Below, in pieces: positions 1 through 6,924 of a stretch of 15,930 bases of DNA. Every line of letters starts with the position of its first letter. Position 1 is the first letter of the stretch. The translations under genes were made by a program, and so were the position numbers. The notes beneath the pieces were generated by a model, which made no database searches, was not told where the DNA came from, and saw only the letters and a program-made list of their open reading frames with translations. Source of the DNA: JBFIHZ01 sp041601535 (lineage in GTDB: Bacteria; Pseudomonadota; Gammaproteobacteria; Xanthomonadales; SZUA-36); NCBI GenBank assembly GCA_041601535.1, contig JBFIHZ010000061.1, positions 1 through 15,930 on the forward strand. Direction: 5' to 3'.

Positions 1-41
1 CCCTATCTGTTGGTTTTCGGAAACTTTGCCACCCAGGAGAT

Positions 42-905
42 TCAGCTTTTTTCTTCTTCAAAATAGAAGAAACTGATCCCCGCGGTCATTTGATCTGGCG
101 ATGGGTCGGGTTCGTCATACTTTCTTAGAACGTCTTGAGCCTTTTCATTTGTTTCTGTTAGTAGTTCTCTTACCTCCTTACGGATGTTGCCTTGATTCTT
201 AGGTGATAGCCGGTACGTCCAAATTGACCTTTGGTATAACAACTCATCATTGTTTTTCTTGGCGTTTGCATTGTGCTCAACAGTCTCGATCAGATTACCA
301 ACTGTAGTGAACCCAGCTTCAATAACTCCAGCTTGATCACTTTTCGCCACCGGCAAATAGTTATCTTGAACCAAAGTCACAGTTCCACTTTTGTCGTTTA
401 CAGTGACAGAGCCACTTTGCTTTAGTTGATTCAACAACGACGACGCCGTGACACCACGACTTTTCACATTTTCAGCAAATAATGACTCAAAGCTGTCTGG
501 CGCCCCTGTCAGCTTCAAGGTTTTTGGCTTTTTTCTTTTCTCGTCGAAATATGGCTCTCGTGTAGTCCAGACATCGAGAATCACCGCTCCGGGCATTAAC
601 TCAACAAGAAACGAACTTTTCCCGTGAAACGGCCTTCGAAATGAGTCGCTATTGCGGATTTTGGTCAGGGTGCGGGTATCCAGGCCGGACATCAGGGCCA
701 GTTTGGTCAGTGATACGTTTTTCTTTGGGTGTTCCTTGCGCAGGAAGTTTTCCGCTTCTTCCACGAAAATGACCCGTATCATTTCCTGCAGTTTCACCAG
801 CGAAATTTTACCCATCGTGAAACGGATCAGTTTTCGTAAAACGTTTTCCAATGCGCGGGTAAGCACTGCAACATCATTCAGCGTTGCACCTCTGCCTTGT
901 GGCAT
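42..905 (-). CDS. DUF6502 family protein, possible DNA-binding regulator
   Basis: The 287-aa protein resembles the DUF6502 family of proteobacterial proteins of unknown function. That match is from recognition of the N-terminal pattern, not a search. The first ~85 residues hold the recognisable part: a helical segment (RALENVLRKLIRF, then FVEEAENFLRKEH) followed by a helix-turn-helix-like stretch (VSLTKLALMSGLDTRTLTKI) that suggests nucleic-acid binding. The C-terminal 200 residues are polar and lysine-rich, and I see no catalytic motif. I chose the ATG at 905 because GGAG lies 7 nt upstream; an in-frame upstream start would add 25 residues with no ribosome site. The coding sequence changes composition inside the gene: 24/60 G+C at 241-300 against 34/60 at 661-720. 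The gene stands alone on its strand, behind a long structured leader and a promoter with twin operator-like repeats. If it is a DNA-binding protein, autoregulation is possible but unproven. Confidence 0.75.
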   Translation of the reverse strand: MPQGRGATLNDVAVLTRALENVLRKLIRFTMGKISLVKLQEMIRVIFVEEAENFLRKEHPKKNVSLTKLALMSGLDTRTLTKIRNSDSFRRPFHGKSSFLVELMPGAVILDVWTTREPYFDEKRKKPKTLKLTGAPDSFESLFAENVKSRGVTASSLLNQLKQSGSVTVNDKSGTVTLVQDNYLPVAKSDQAGVIEAGFTTVGNLIETVEHNANAKKNNDELLYQRSIWTYRLSPKNQGNIRKEVRELLTETNEKAQDVLRKYDEPDPSPDQMTAGISFFYFEEEKS

Positions 906-981
906 TACTGCTCTCCATGAATATGCCGTCAATCCCTTTGATTCTAACGGTACGGACGAATAAATACCCCATTCGCGCAAA

Positions 982-1017
982 GTGAAGCCCGGGCCGTCTC
1001 GTTAGCCCGGACTTCAC
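982..1017 (-). other. 13-bp stem-loop in the leader of the DUF6502 gene
   Basis: Arms at 982-994 and 1005-1017 are complementary over 13 bp around a 10-nt loop. The single imperfect pair is C988/A1011 on the plus strand. In minus-strand RNA the same pair becomes a G-U wobble, so the stem is complete only in RNA reading toward the DUF6502 gene. That favours a structured minus-strand leader. Only three T residues follow the stem, so it is not a convincing intrinsic terminator. Confidence 0.6.
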
Positions 1018-1050
1018 CGCCACCTGATCAATACGCCCACCCGGCCGTGC

Positions 1051-1122
1051 GTACCCCCTGTGTCGGGACCTCCCTGGGGAGGAGAGGTACCCGGGAGGGC
1101 GATTAATTGGTGGCGCCCCCTC
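1051..1122 (-). other. GC-rich cluster of nested inverted repeats, possible structured leader RNA
   Basis: The gene-free stretch 906-1242 is 337 nt, and this is its most structured part after the 982-1017 hairpin. GTACC (1051-1055) pairs with GGTAC (1086-1090). Inside that pair, CCTCCC and GGGAGG form a short hairpin near 1069-1082. GAGGGCG near 1094-1100 can pair, with a small bulge, with the CGCCCCCTC segment ending at 1122. I see no convincing reading frame here and recognise no known riboswitch or mobile-element end. It lies between the predicted transcription start near 1125 and the DUF6502 start at 905, so it would be transcribed as a leader. A remnant of a mobile element or an independent small RNA is also possible. 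Confidence 0.45.
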
Positions 1123-1126
1123 ACAA

Positions 1127-1159
1127 TGACATTTATGTCATATTTAGACATTTATGTCA
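1127..1159. promoter_or_regulatory. Tandem operator-like near-palindromes, GACATTTATGTCA twice at 19-bp period
   Basis: The 13-mer GACATTTATGTCA occurs at 1128-1140 and again at 1147-1159, exactly 19 bp apart. The first copy extends to TGACATTTATGTCA (1127-1140), whose TGACAT and ATGTCA arms are perfect inverted repeats around two bases. A repeated near-palindrome in AT-rich DNA next to a GC-rich leader is typical of a site for a dimeric regulator. I cannot assign it to a known regulator. It overlaps the minus-strand promoter described separately. Confidence 0.7.
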
Positions 1160-1160
1160 A
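1132..1160 (-). promoter_or_regulatory. Predicted sigma-70 promoter toward the DUF6502 gene
   Basis: On the minus strand a perfect -35 TTGACA lies at 1160-1155. After a 17-nt spacer comes the -10-like CATAAA at 1137-1132, which matches four of six consensus positions. One operator-like copy covers the -35 and the other covers the -10, so a protein bound to both would occlude the polymerase. The predicted start, near 1125, gives a leader of about 220 nt before the ATG at 905. Confidence 0.6.
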
Positions 1161-1242
1161 TAAAAATATTGACCGATTACGGTGTATTTACGTGAAAACG
1201 CAAAAACCAGCGGATTTCTTACACTAAGAGTTGGCGCAAGGA

Positions 1243-2121
1243 CTACGCGGTTCTGAAACGCACCAGGCTTTTCAGCAGTTGTATCAGCAACCACAGAAAC
1301 GCCAGCGGCAGCACGCCGGTCTGCAGGATAAACACGACGCTTAACTGGATCAGGTGTTCTATGACATCGGCCGCGCGCAGCTTGATGTGCTCAATGCGCT
1401 GCTCCAGGTTCAGGGTATCCCGCGTGGTGTTGTAGGCCCGGCTGAGTGCACCCATCAGGCCTGTGTTCTGAGACGGCTCCTTGTCTTTTTCCGTCAACCC
1501 AACCGCTTCGATTTCGGCGCCGGCAGTTTCAATGACCTGGGTGCTTTCCAGGTAGCGGCTCTCCAGGAACAGTTCATACAGGGCCTCGTTGGCAATCAGC
1601 GCCAGCGGCACGGCAAAACGCAGGAATACCAGCACCACGAAAATCCGCAAGGTCAGCGCTTCAGCATGCCCCGGCCGCTGGTCCGGCCCCGGGCTGCGTT
1701 TAACCATAAACCAGAACCACGCGATACCCGCCAGCCCCAGCAGCAGCCGCATGCCCCACCATTGCCCCACATCCAGCAACACCTGCTGAATGCCCAGCGA
1801 TATCGTGGCGCCCAGCATGATCCACGAGAAACGCTCCACCAGGTCGTTAACCGGGTCGAGTATCTCCCCAGGGGTCAGCGTGAGGCCTACTCCCGCTGGC
1901 TGCAACGCAATCTCGGTGCCCTGCACCGCCGAGATCAGACCGTTCAGGGTGCGCGCCAGGGCAAAGGTTACCAGCGCGCGATGGAACAGCGATTGATGAT
2001 CTTCCGCAGCATAGCGGTCAATAGATGTTATCGAGGAAAGGCCGATCAGCAGCGCCAGGGCCAGCAACAAGCCGGTATGCCGTGCATTCCAGTGATGTGA
2101 GCGGGTTTCAGCAGGTGCCAT
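1243..2121 (-). CDS. Uncharacterised integral membrane protein
   Basis: The protein is 292 aa from the ATG at 2121; a GTG at 2133 in the same frame is an alternative, and neither has a clear ribosome site. Hydrophobic stretches suggest about five membrane segments: near residues 15-32, in the 90-110 region, near 120-140, around 158-180, and a C-terminal one (QTGVLPLAFLWLLIQLL). Between the last two lies a soluble region rich in acidic residues, including ESTQVIETAGAEIEAVG. A conserved-looking segment (QGTEIALQPAGVGLTLTPG) precedes the second helix. I recognise no catalytic motif and assign no function. It follows the EamA-type transporter by about 50 nt on the same strand and is probably the last gene of a ppiA-transporter-membrane-protein operon. 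Confidence 0.8.
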   Translation of the reverse strand: MAPAETRSHHWNARHTGLLLALALLIGLSSITSIDRYAAEDHQSLFHRALVTFALARTLNGLISAVQGTEIALQPAGVGLTLTPGEILDPVNDLVERFSWIMLGATISLGIQQVLLDVGQWWGMRLLLGLAGIAWFWFMVKRSPGPDQRPGHAEALTLRIFVVLVFLRFAVPLALIANEALYELFLESRYLESTQVIETAGAEIEAVGLTEKDKEPSQNTGLMGALSRAYNTTRDTLNLEQRIEHIKLRAADVIEHLIQLSVVFILQTGVLPLAFLWLLIQLLKSLVRFRTA

Positions 2122-2170
2122 GCCAGTTACCACATGCGAAGTTGACTTCAGTGTGCATCAGGGGCTGCGC

Positions 2171-3061
2171 TCATACCAGCAACATGACAACCACACCGGA
2201 AAACGTCAGCACCAGGCCCATAAGGCGGCGCAGGTTGAGGGTTTCGCCCAGCATCAGCCAGGCAAACAGCACGATCCAGGCACTGCCGGTTTCGTTCAGT
2301 ATGGACGCCTGCGAAGCCGGCAGCAGCTTGTAACCCGCCAGCCACAACATCATCGAGATATAGGTGCCCATCAGGCTGCCCAGCACAATCCACAACCAGG
2401 GTTGCGGCTGCCTGAACGTGGTCACCAGACGGCCCCAGCGGCCACGCAGGTGCAGGTAAAGCAGCATGCCCGCCACGCCACCCGCCAGGCGTATGGTTAC
2501 CACCCACAGGAACGGGCGGGTTTCCAGGATGCCTTTGACCATGACAATGCCCAGCGCCATCATAAACACCCCGCCGGCGGCAAACAGCACTCCTTTGCTG
2601 ACCTGCTCGGCATCAACCGAGGCGTGTTTCTGCCGCCAGCTGACCAGCAGCACGCCGCACATCACCAGCGCAAACCCCAGCACCTGCCAGCCCCATAAAC
2701 GCTCACCCAGGAAAACCACAGACAACACAATGACAAACGGGCTGAACAGGCTGGCAACGATGCCGGTGCGGCTGGCGCCCATCAGGTTGAGGGCGCGCAG
2801 ATACCACGTATCCGCCACCGCGATGCCGAGAAAACCGGAAATCAGCGCGATGGCCAGCTCAGCAAGGCTGAACCGGGGCATGTCCAGCCCGTAAAACCAG
2901 CCTACGGTTGGCAGCATCAGAACCAGGCCGAGGAAATTCTTGAACAGGTTGAGCTCAAATGCTGGCATGCTTTCGCCGCTGCGCCGCAGCATGATCACGG
3001 CCAGTGCCCAGCATACCGCGCAGGACAGCGCCATGACCTGGCCGAGGCCGATCGAGCTCAT
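2171..3061 (-). CDS. EamA/DMT-family transporter
   Basis: This 296-aa protein is an inner-membrane permease of the drug/metabolite transporter superfamily. It shows the usual build: ten hydrophobic helices made of two EamA repeats, the first roughly residues 5-140 and the second 155-295. The end of each repeat has the typical pattern (SPFVIVLSVVFLGERLWGWQVLGFALVMCG, split over residues 105-135, and a matching SAWIVLFAWLMLGETL stretch near 258-273). The paired FLGE and MLGE motifs are the best diagnostic. Family members export amino acids, metabolites or drugs, and the substrate cannot be told from sequence. The start is an ATG with only a weak purine-rich stretch upstream. It lies 53 nt after the cyclophilin gene and 49 nt before the membrane-protein gene on the same strand, so co-transcription is likely. 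Confidence 0.9.
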   Translation of the reverse strand: MSSIGLGQVMALSCAVCWALAVIMLRRSGESMPAFELNLFKNFLGLVLMLPTVGWFYGLDMPRFSLAELAIALISGFLGIAVADTWYLRALNLMGASRTGIVASLFSPFVIVLSVVFLGERLWGWQVLGFALVMCGVLLVSWRQKHASVDAEQVSKGVLFAAGGVFMMALGIVMVKGILETRPFLWVVTIRLAGGVAGMLLYLHLRGRWGRLVTTFRQPQPWLWIVLGSLMGTYISMMLWLAGYKLLPASQASILNETGSAWIVLFAWLMLGETLNLRRLMGLVLTFSGVVVMLLV

Positions 3062-3114
3062 CAGCCCACTCTCATCGACTGGTCTTCATATGGCTACTCG
3101 CTGCGCGGCTGGCG

Positions 3115-3741
3115 TCAGGGAGCATCCACCACCGTGGCCCGTTTGATCAGGATGGTGTTGACCGGCACATCGGAAGCGTCCAGCGCTGCGTTGTACTCGG
3201 TGGCGCTGCTGGCAATGGCTTCAATAACCTCCTGTCCGGAGATGACCGCACCAAACACCGTGTACCCCCAGTTTCTGGCCCCGGGGTCAAGCGAGGCATT
3301 GGCGGCCAGGTTGACAAAGAACTGGCTGGTGGCGGTATGTGGGTCATCAAACCGCGCCATGGCCACGGTCATTGGCAGGTTTTGCAGCCCGTTGCCGGAT
3401 TCATTGAAAACCGGATCGCGGGTGGGCTTTTCTTCAAATGCCTCTGTGTAACCTCCACCCTGCACCACAAAACCTGGCATGACGCGATGAAAAACCGTGC
3501 CATCGTAATGCCCATCCAGCACGTATTGCAGGAAGTTGCTGGCCGTAATCGGGGCACGCATGCGGTTAAGCTCAATGACGAAATCCCCCTTGCTGGTTTC
3601 AATCTTTACCGCGGGGAACAGGTTGTCCGGCAGCACATCGGCAGGCTGGCACACAGGTGCTGCCCATGCCGCAGGGCTGAACGCCAGCCACACCAGGCTG
3701 GTCAAAACTACTGCTGCTTTGCGAAAATAGCGTTGGTGCAT
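3115..3741 (-). CDS. ppiA: Periplasmic cyclophilin-type peptidyl-prolyl cis-trans isomerase
   Basis: The protein is 208 aa and catalyses cis-trans isomerisation of prolyl peptide bonds, helping exported proteins fold. An N-terminal signal peptide (positive RKAA start, hydrophobic core, cleavage expected after AWA at residue 27) places it in the periplasm. The cyclophilin domain fills residues 44-205. It includes the catalytic segment FHRVMPGFVVQGGG with Arg86 and Gln94, and the downstream TATSQFFVN motif. The length suits the bacterial PpiA type. I chose the ATG at 3741 because GAGG lies 6 nt upstream; the open frame extends further but without a signal peptide at its start. It is divergent from the Lon-like protease gene, with only 62 nt between the two starts, so promoters of both genes must share that gap. 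The exact ppiA orthology is inferred. Confidence 0.92.
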   Translation of the reverse strand: MHQRYFRKAAVVLTSLVWLAFSPAAWAAPVCQPADVLPDNLFPAVKIETSKGDFVIELNRMRAPITASNFLQYVLDGHYDGTVFHRVMPGFVVQGGGYTEAFEEKPTRDPVFNESGNGLQNLPMTVAMARFDDPHTATSQFFVNLAANASLDPGARNWGYTVFGAVISGQEVIEAIASSATEYNAALDASDVPVNTILIKRATVVDAP

Positions 3742-3803
3742 TGTTTTCCTCTCGTAAAACCCGGCAAGCATCGCCGAAGCGTTATCATACTGGCAACACC
3801 CCC

Positions 3804-6248
3804 ATGGAATCTTCCAGCAAATCAACGGAGGCCAAACTGAACACTCCATCCCCCCTGCCCCCCGCCAGCCTGAGATGGCGGGTGAACGAATCCGAGCTTG
3901 GCTTCCAGTCCACCGCAGAAGTAGACCCCGCTGAAGGCGTGGTCGGTCAGCCCATTGCCATGGAAGCCATGCGTTTCGGTGTTGAGAGCAGTGCGCCCGC
4001 GCAAAACATCTATGTCCGCGGTACTGCCGGCACCGGCCGCATGACACTGGTGAAGTCACTGCTGGAGGAGATCAATCCGGATTTCCGCCGCCGCCTGGAT
4101 CGTTGCTATGTGCATAATTTCAGCCGGCCGGACCGCCCACGGCTGATCACCTTGCCGGCAGGCATGGGTGCGATATTCAAACGCGGCATGAAAGAACTGG
4201 CGGGTTTTGTCCAGACCCGGCTGGCGGAGTCACTGGAAAGCCCTTCCCTGAATGCCCGCCGTGAGGCCATGGCGAAGAACACCCAGGACATCCTCACACG
4301 CATCACGCAACCGCTGGAGCAGGAACTGCAGGAAAACGGCCTGACTCTGGTGCGCTTGCAAAGCGGCAGCGGCACGCGCACCGCGATATTCCCGCTGCTG
4401 GATGGCAAGGCACTGCCGCCCGAAGAGCTGGCGCAAAAAGTCAGCAGTGGTGAAATTTCAGCAGAACAGGTGGCGCAGTTTGAGGAAAAAATAGCGCGCT
4501 ACAGTTCCCGATTGCAGGAAATATCGCGTGAAGCCAACAAGGCCTGGCGCGCGGGTATCAACCGGTTGCAGGAGTTCAATGCCAGCGAAGCCCGCGCCAT
4601 CATGCAGAACTTTGCCTCCGACCTGCTGCAGCGTTTACCGCAGGATGACGTTGCCACATACCTCGATGAGGTTATTGATGACATCGCCGAGAACCGTCTG
4701 TCCAGCGAGCAGGCTGCGCCATTGCCACCACCGCAGCTGGTCTACGGCGTAAACGTTATCTGCAACCGCGACAACGGGCAGGGACCGGTGTACGTGGAAA
4801 ACTCCCCTTCAATGGTCAACCTGCTGGGCACGGTGGAGACCGAGATAACGGCTACCGGCCAGGCCGTGAGTAACCATATGGGCATTCGCGCCGGTTCGCT
4901 GATCAACGCCGATGGCGGCTATCTGGTGCTGGATGCACACGATGTACTCAGCGAGCCCGGTGCCTGGCGCATCCTGATGCGGGTGTTACGCACCGGCAGC
5001 GCTGAAATCAACCCGCCGGAAATGGCCTGGCCATTTGGTGCACAATCACTCAAACCCGAACCCATCGACATTTCCTTGCGTATCATCCTGATCGGCAGCA
5101 CCGGCCTGTATTACCAGCTGGACCAGGTGGACCAGGACTTCAGCAACCTGTTCAAGGTACTGGCGGATTTTGATTCTGAAATTGAACGCTCCGCAGAGGG
5201 TATCAACCAGTATGCCGGCGTGGTGGCACGCCTGTGCACGGATGAGGAACTGCCGCATTTCAGTGCCGGTGGCGTCGCGGCCCTGGCGGAACATGGCGCC
5301 CGCATCGCCTCCCGCAAAGGCAAGATAACGGCGCGCTTCGGCCGTATTGCCGATATCGTGCGCGAAGCAGCGTTCCTGGCCCGCAAACAATCGGCCGAAC
5401 GGGTGGGACGCGAACACGTGGAGGAAACCGTGCGCCGCACCAAGTACCGCGCCAGCCTGCCATCCACGCGCTTTCGCGAACTGATCCGCGAGGGCACCAT
5501 CATGATCTGCACCAGCGGCGCCATTGCCGGCCAGATCAATGGACTGGCCGTCATCAATGCCGGTCCGTTAAGTTACGGCTTTCCGGCCCGCATCACGGCG
5601 ACCATTGGCGCCGGACGGGCGGGCGTCATCGACATCGAAGGCGCGGCGGCCCTGTCCGGCTCCATACACACCAAGGGTTTTCACATCCTCGGCGGATTGC
5701 TGCGGCACTTGTTGCAAATGGATCATCCGCTGGCTTTCAGCGCCTCCATCGCGTTTGAGCAGAGTTACGGCGGAATTGATGGCGATTCGGCATCGGGCGC
5801 TGAGATCTGCTGTTTGATCAGCGCTTTGACCGGCATACCGCTGCGCCAGGGCCTGGCCATGACCGGTGCGATTGACCAGCATGGCCACATTCAGGCCATT
5901 GGGGGGGTAAACGAAAAAATTGAAGGCTTTTTTGACGCCTGCAATGCCCTCGGCCTGGACGGCTCCCAGGGCGTACTGATCCCGCACTCCAACGCCGGCG
6001 ACCTGATGCTGCGGGCCGATGTGGTGGCGGCCTGTGAGCAAGGCCAGTTCGCCGTGTACGCGGTGCGTGACGTGCCCGAAGCCCTGCACATTCTCACCGG
6101 CAAGGAAGCGGGTGAGGCCGATGACAACGGCGCGTTCCCTGAAGGCTCGGTGCTGGGCATGGCGCGCCAACGCGCCACCGAGTTCTGGCACAAATCACAG
6201 GGCAAATGGGATTCGACGGCCATGGCGGCTGTTGACCCCGGCATATGA
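3804..6248 (+). CDS. Lon-like ATP-dependent protease (AsrA/YcbZ type)
   Basis: This 814-aa protein belongs to the LonB/LonC-like group that joins an AAA+ module to a Lon-type serine protease domain but lacks the classical Lon N-terminal domain. The order is an N-terminal segment with SLRWRV near residue 23, a P-loop at 73-81, a long helical insertion (about 120-310), the second half of the ATPase with GGYLVLDAHDVL, and the protease domain from about 590 to 770. The protease dyad is visible: Ser662 in DGDSASGAE and Lys705 in GGVNEKIEGF. The 43-residue spacing equals that of E. coli Lon (679/722). The P-loop is degenerate (GTAGTGRMT), with Arg79 where lysine is expected. The ATG at 3804 is preferred to a TTG at 3741, which would overlap the divergent cyclophilin start. 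In Pseudomonas aeruginosa the related AsrA is linked to stress response. It is coupled to the next gene by an ATGA overlap. Confidence 0.93.
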   Translation: MESSSKSTEAKLNTPSPLPPASLRWRVNESELGFQSTAEVDPAEGVVGQPIAMEAMRFGVESSAPAQNIYVRGTAGTGRMTLVKSLLEEINPDFRRRLDRCYVHNFSRPDRPRLITLPAGMGAIFKRGMKELAGFVQTRLAESLESPSLNARREAMAKNTQDILTRITQPLEQELQENGLTLVRLQSGSGTRTAIFPLLDGKALPPEELAQKVSSGEISAEQVAQFEEKIARYSSRLQEISREANKAWRAGINRLQEFNASEARAIMQNFASDLLQRLPQDDVATYLDEVIDDIAENRLSSEQAAPLPPPQLVYGVNVICNRDNGQGPVYVENSPSMVNLLGTVETEITATGQAVSNHMGIRAGSLINADGGYLVLDAHDVLSEPGAWRILMRVLRTGSAEINPPEMAWPFGAQSLKPEPIDISLRIILIGSTGLYYQLDQVDQDFSNLFKVLADFDSEIERSAEGINQYAGVVARLCTDEELPHFSAGGVAALAEHGARIASRKGKITARFGRIADIVREAAFLARKQSAERVGREHVEETVRRTKYRASLPSTRFRELIREGTIMICTSGAIAGQINGLAVINAGPLSYGFPARITATIGAGRAGVIDIEGAAALSGSIHTKGFHILGGLLRHLLQMDHPLAFSASIAFEQSYGGIDGDSASGAEICCLISALTGIPLRQGLAMTGAIDQHGHIQAIGGVNEKIEGFFDACNALGLDGSQGVLIPHSNAGDLMLRADVVAACEQGQFAVYAVRDVPEALHILTGKEAGEADDNGAFPEGSVLGMARQRATEFWHKSQGKWDSTAMAAVDPGI

Positions 6249-6604
6249 ACCACCTGCTCAGAGCCGTATTTCCGCCGCTGTTGTTGGCTTTCCTGGTTGT
6301 AATATCCGCTTATGCGGTCACCCAGTTGATACGTGATGAGCCGCCGGTATTATCCTGGCTGGGACTGTTACTGGCAGGCGTGGCTCCGCTGGCTTACCTG
6401 CTGCGCAACCGCTTGCGCCCGGCCGAGCGCAGTGCACAGCAGCCGCTTGCTGTCAGCATGGTGTGCGGCTTGGGTCTGGCCATGACCATGGCGATGAACT
6501 GGCGGTACGGCGCGGCATCCGGCAGCATCCACCTGTTGGCGGCCGCCTGCCTGATCGGTTGGGTGATTTACCTGCGCTGGTATTCCGCCAAAGACCGGGG
6601 CTGA
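6245..6604 (+). CDS. Small four-helix membrane protein, function unknown
   Basis: The 119-aa product has four hydrophobic segments, near residues 7-28, 36-53, 68-85 and 93-111, and ends in a short basic tail. I recognise no family with confidence. The C-terminal pattern (IYLRWYSAKDRG) recalls the end of the membrane anchor found before the redoxin domain in some peroxiredoxin-like proteins. No redoxin sequence follows, so this is only a remark. Its ATG overlaps the TGA of the protease gene as ATGA, which implies translational coupling, so a role connected with the protease, such as membrane tethering or a substrate-side partner, is possible. The 100 nt after it, before the convergent ribbon-helix-helix gene, show no obvious terminator. 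Confidence 0.75.
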   Translation: MNHLLRAVFPPLLLAFLVVISAYAVTQLIRDEPPVLSWLGLLLAGVAPLAYLLRNRLRPAERSAQQPLAVSMVCGLGLAMTMAMNWRYGAASGSIHLLAAACLIGWVIYLRWYSAKDRG

Positions 6605-6704
6605 GGCGGCCATGCCAAACCGGCGGGATCGAAAGCGGCCGCACCCGGCGGGCCACCGCGCCAGTTAGCGCCCAGGCAGAACAAACACTGCAGCTGAACG
6701 CCTG

Positions 6705-6887
6705 TCAGTTGGCAGAATCATTGTCTTGAGGCGGCTGCCCGGGCAACCGCCGGGCCTGCCTCAAGCCCTCGCGTAACACGTACTCAATCTGGGCGTTCAC
6801 GCTGCGCAGCTCATCCTCGGACCAGCGCTGCATCGCTTTCCAGACAGCTTCATCTATGCGCAGTGGAAATGCTTTCTTTTTTGCCAT
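6705..6887 (-). CDS. Ribbon-helix-helix (Arc-like) DNA-binding protein
   Basis: At 60 aa this is a minimal ribbon-helix-helix protein. The sequence AFPLRID near the N-terminus is the beta-strand that inserts into the DNA groove in dimers. It is followed by helix A (AVWKAMQRWSEDELRS) and helix B (VNAQIEYVLREGLRQA). This is the Arc/MetJ-type pattern, often annotated automatically as HicB-like antitoxin. It follows the SPFH gene by 37 nt on the same strand. No toxin gene lies beside it, so I read it as a partner or autoregulator of the SPFH operon. Its start has AGGG only 2 nt upstream, at the base of a GC-rich hairpin, so translation may be tuned. Confidence 0.82.
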   Translation of the reverse strand: MAKKKAFPLRIDEAVWKAMQRWSEDELRSVNAQIEYVLREGLRQARRLPGQPPQDNDSAN

Positions 6888-6893
6888 ATCCCT

Positions 6894-6919
6894 GCCCGGC
6901 CCGCTTGCGCGGACCGGGC
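6894..6919 (-). other. 11-bp hairpin between the SPFH and ribbon-helix-helix genes
   Basis: Arms 6894-6904 and 6909-6919 pair over 11 bp around a TTGC loop. The only imperfect pair is C6900/A6913 on the plus strand, which becomes G-U in minus-strand mRNA, so the hairpin is complete in the operon transcript. It fills most of the 37-nt gap and sits directly against the AGGG of the downstream ribosome site. No T-run follows, so it is more likely to affect translation or mRNA decay than to terminate transcription. Confidence 0.6.
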
Positions 6920-6924
6920 CCGTG

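Noticed and set aside
982..1017. Intrinsic terminator for the membrane-protein gene ending at 1243
   Set aside because: The stem is strong, but only three T residues follow it on the minus strand, and it lies more than 200 nt past the stop with a promoter between.
1354..2100. Open frame of 248 codons on the plus strand
   Set aside because: It lies wholly antisense to the membrane-protein gene and its translation is rich in Gln, Arg and Pro with no domain, as expected of a shadow frame.
3741..3803. TTG start for the Lon-like protease giving 21 extra residues
   Set aside because: It would overlap the divergent cyclophilin start codon, and the added residues do not resemble the family N-terminus.
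5568..6191. Open frame of 207 codons antisense to the protease gene
   Set aside because: The plus-strand frame carries the Lon catalytic dyad at correct spacing; the antisense frame has no recognisable motif or ribosome site.
6705..6887. HicAB-type or other toxin-antitoxin system
   Set aside because: No toxin-like small gene is adjacent; the partner in the operon is an SPFH protein.
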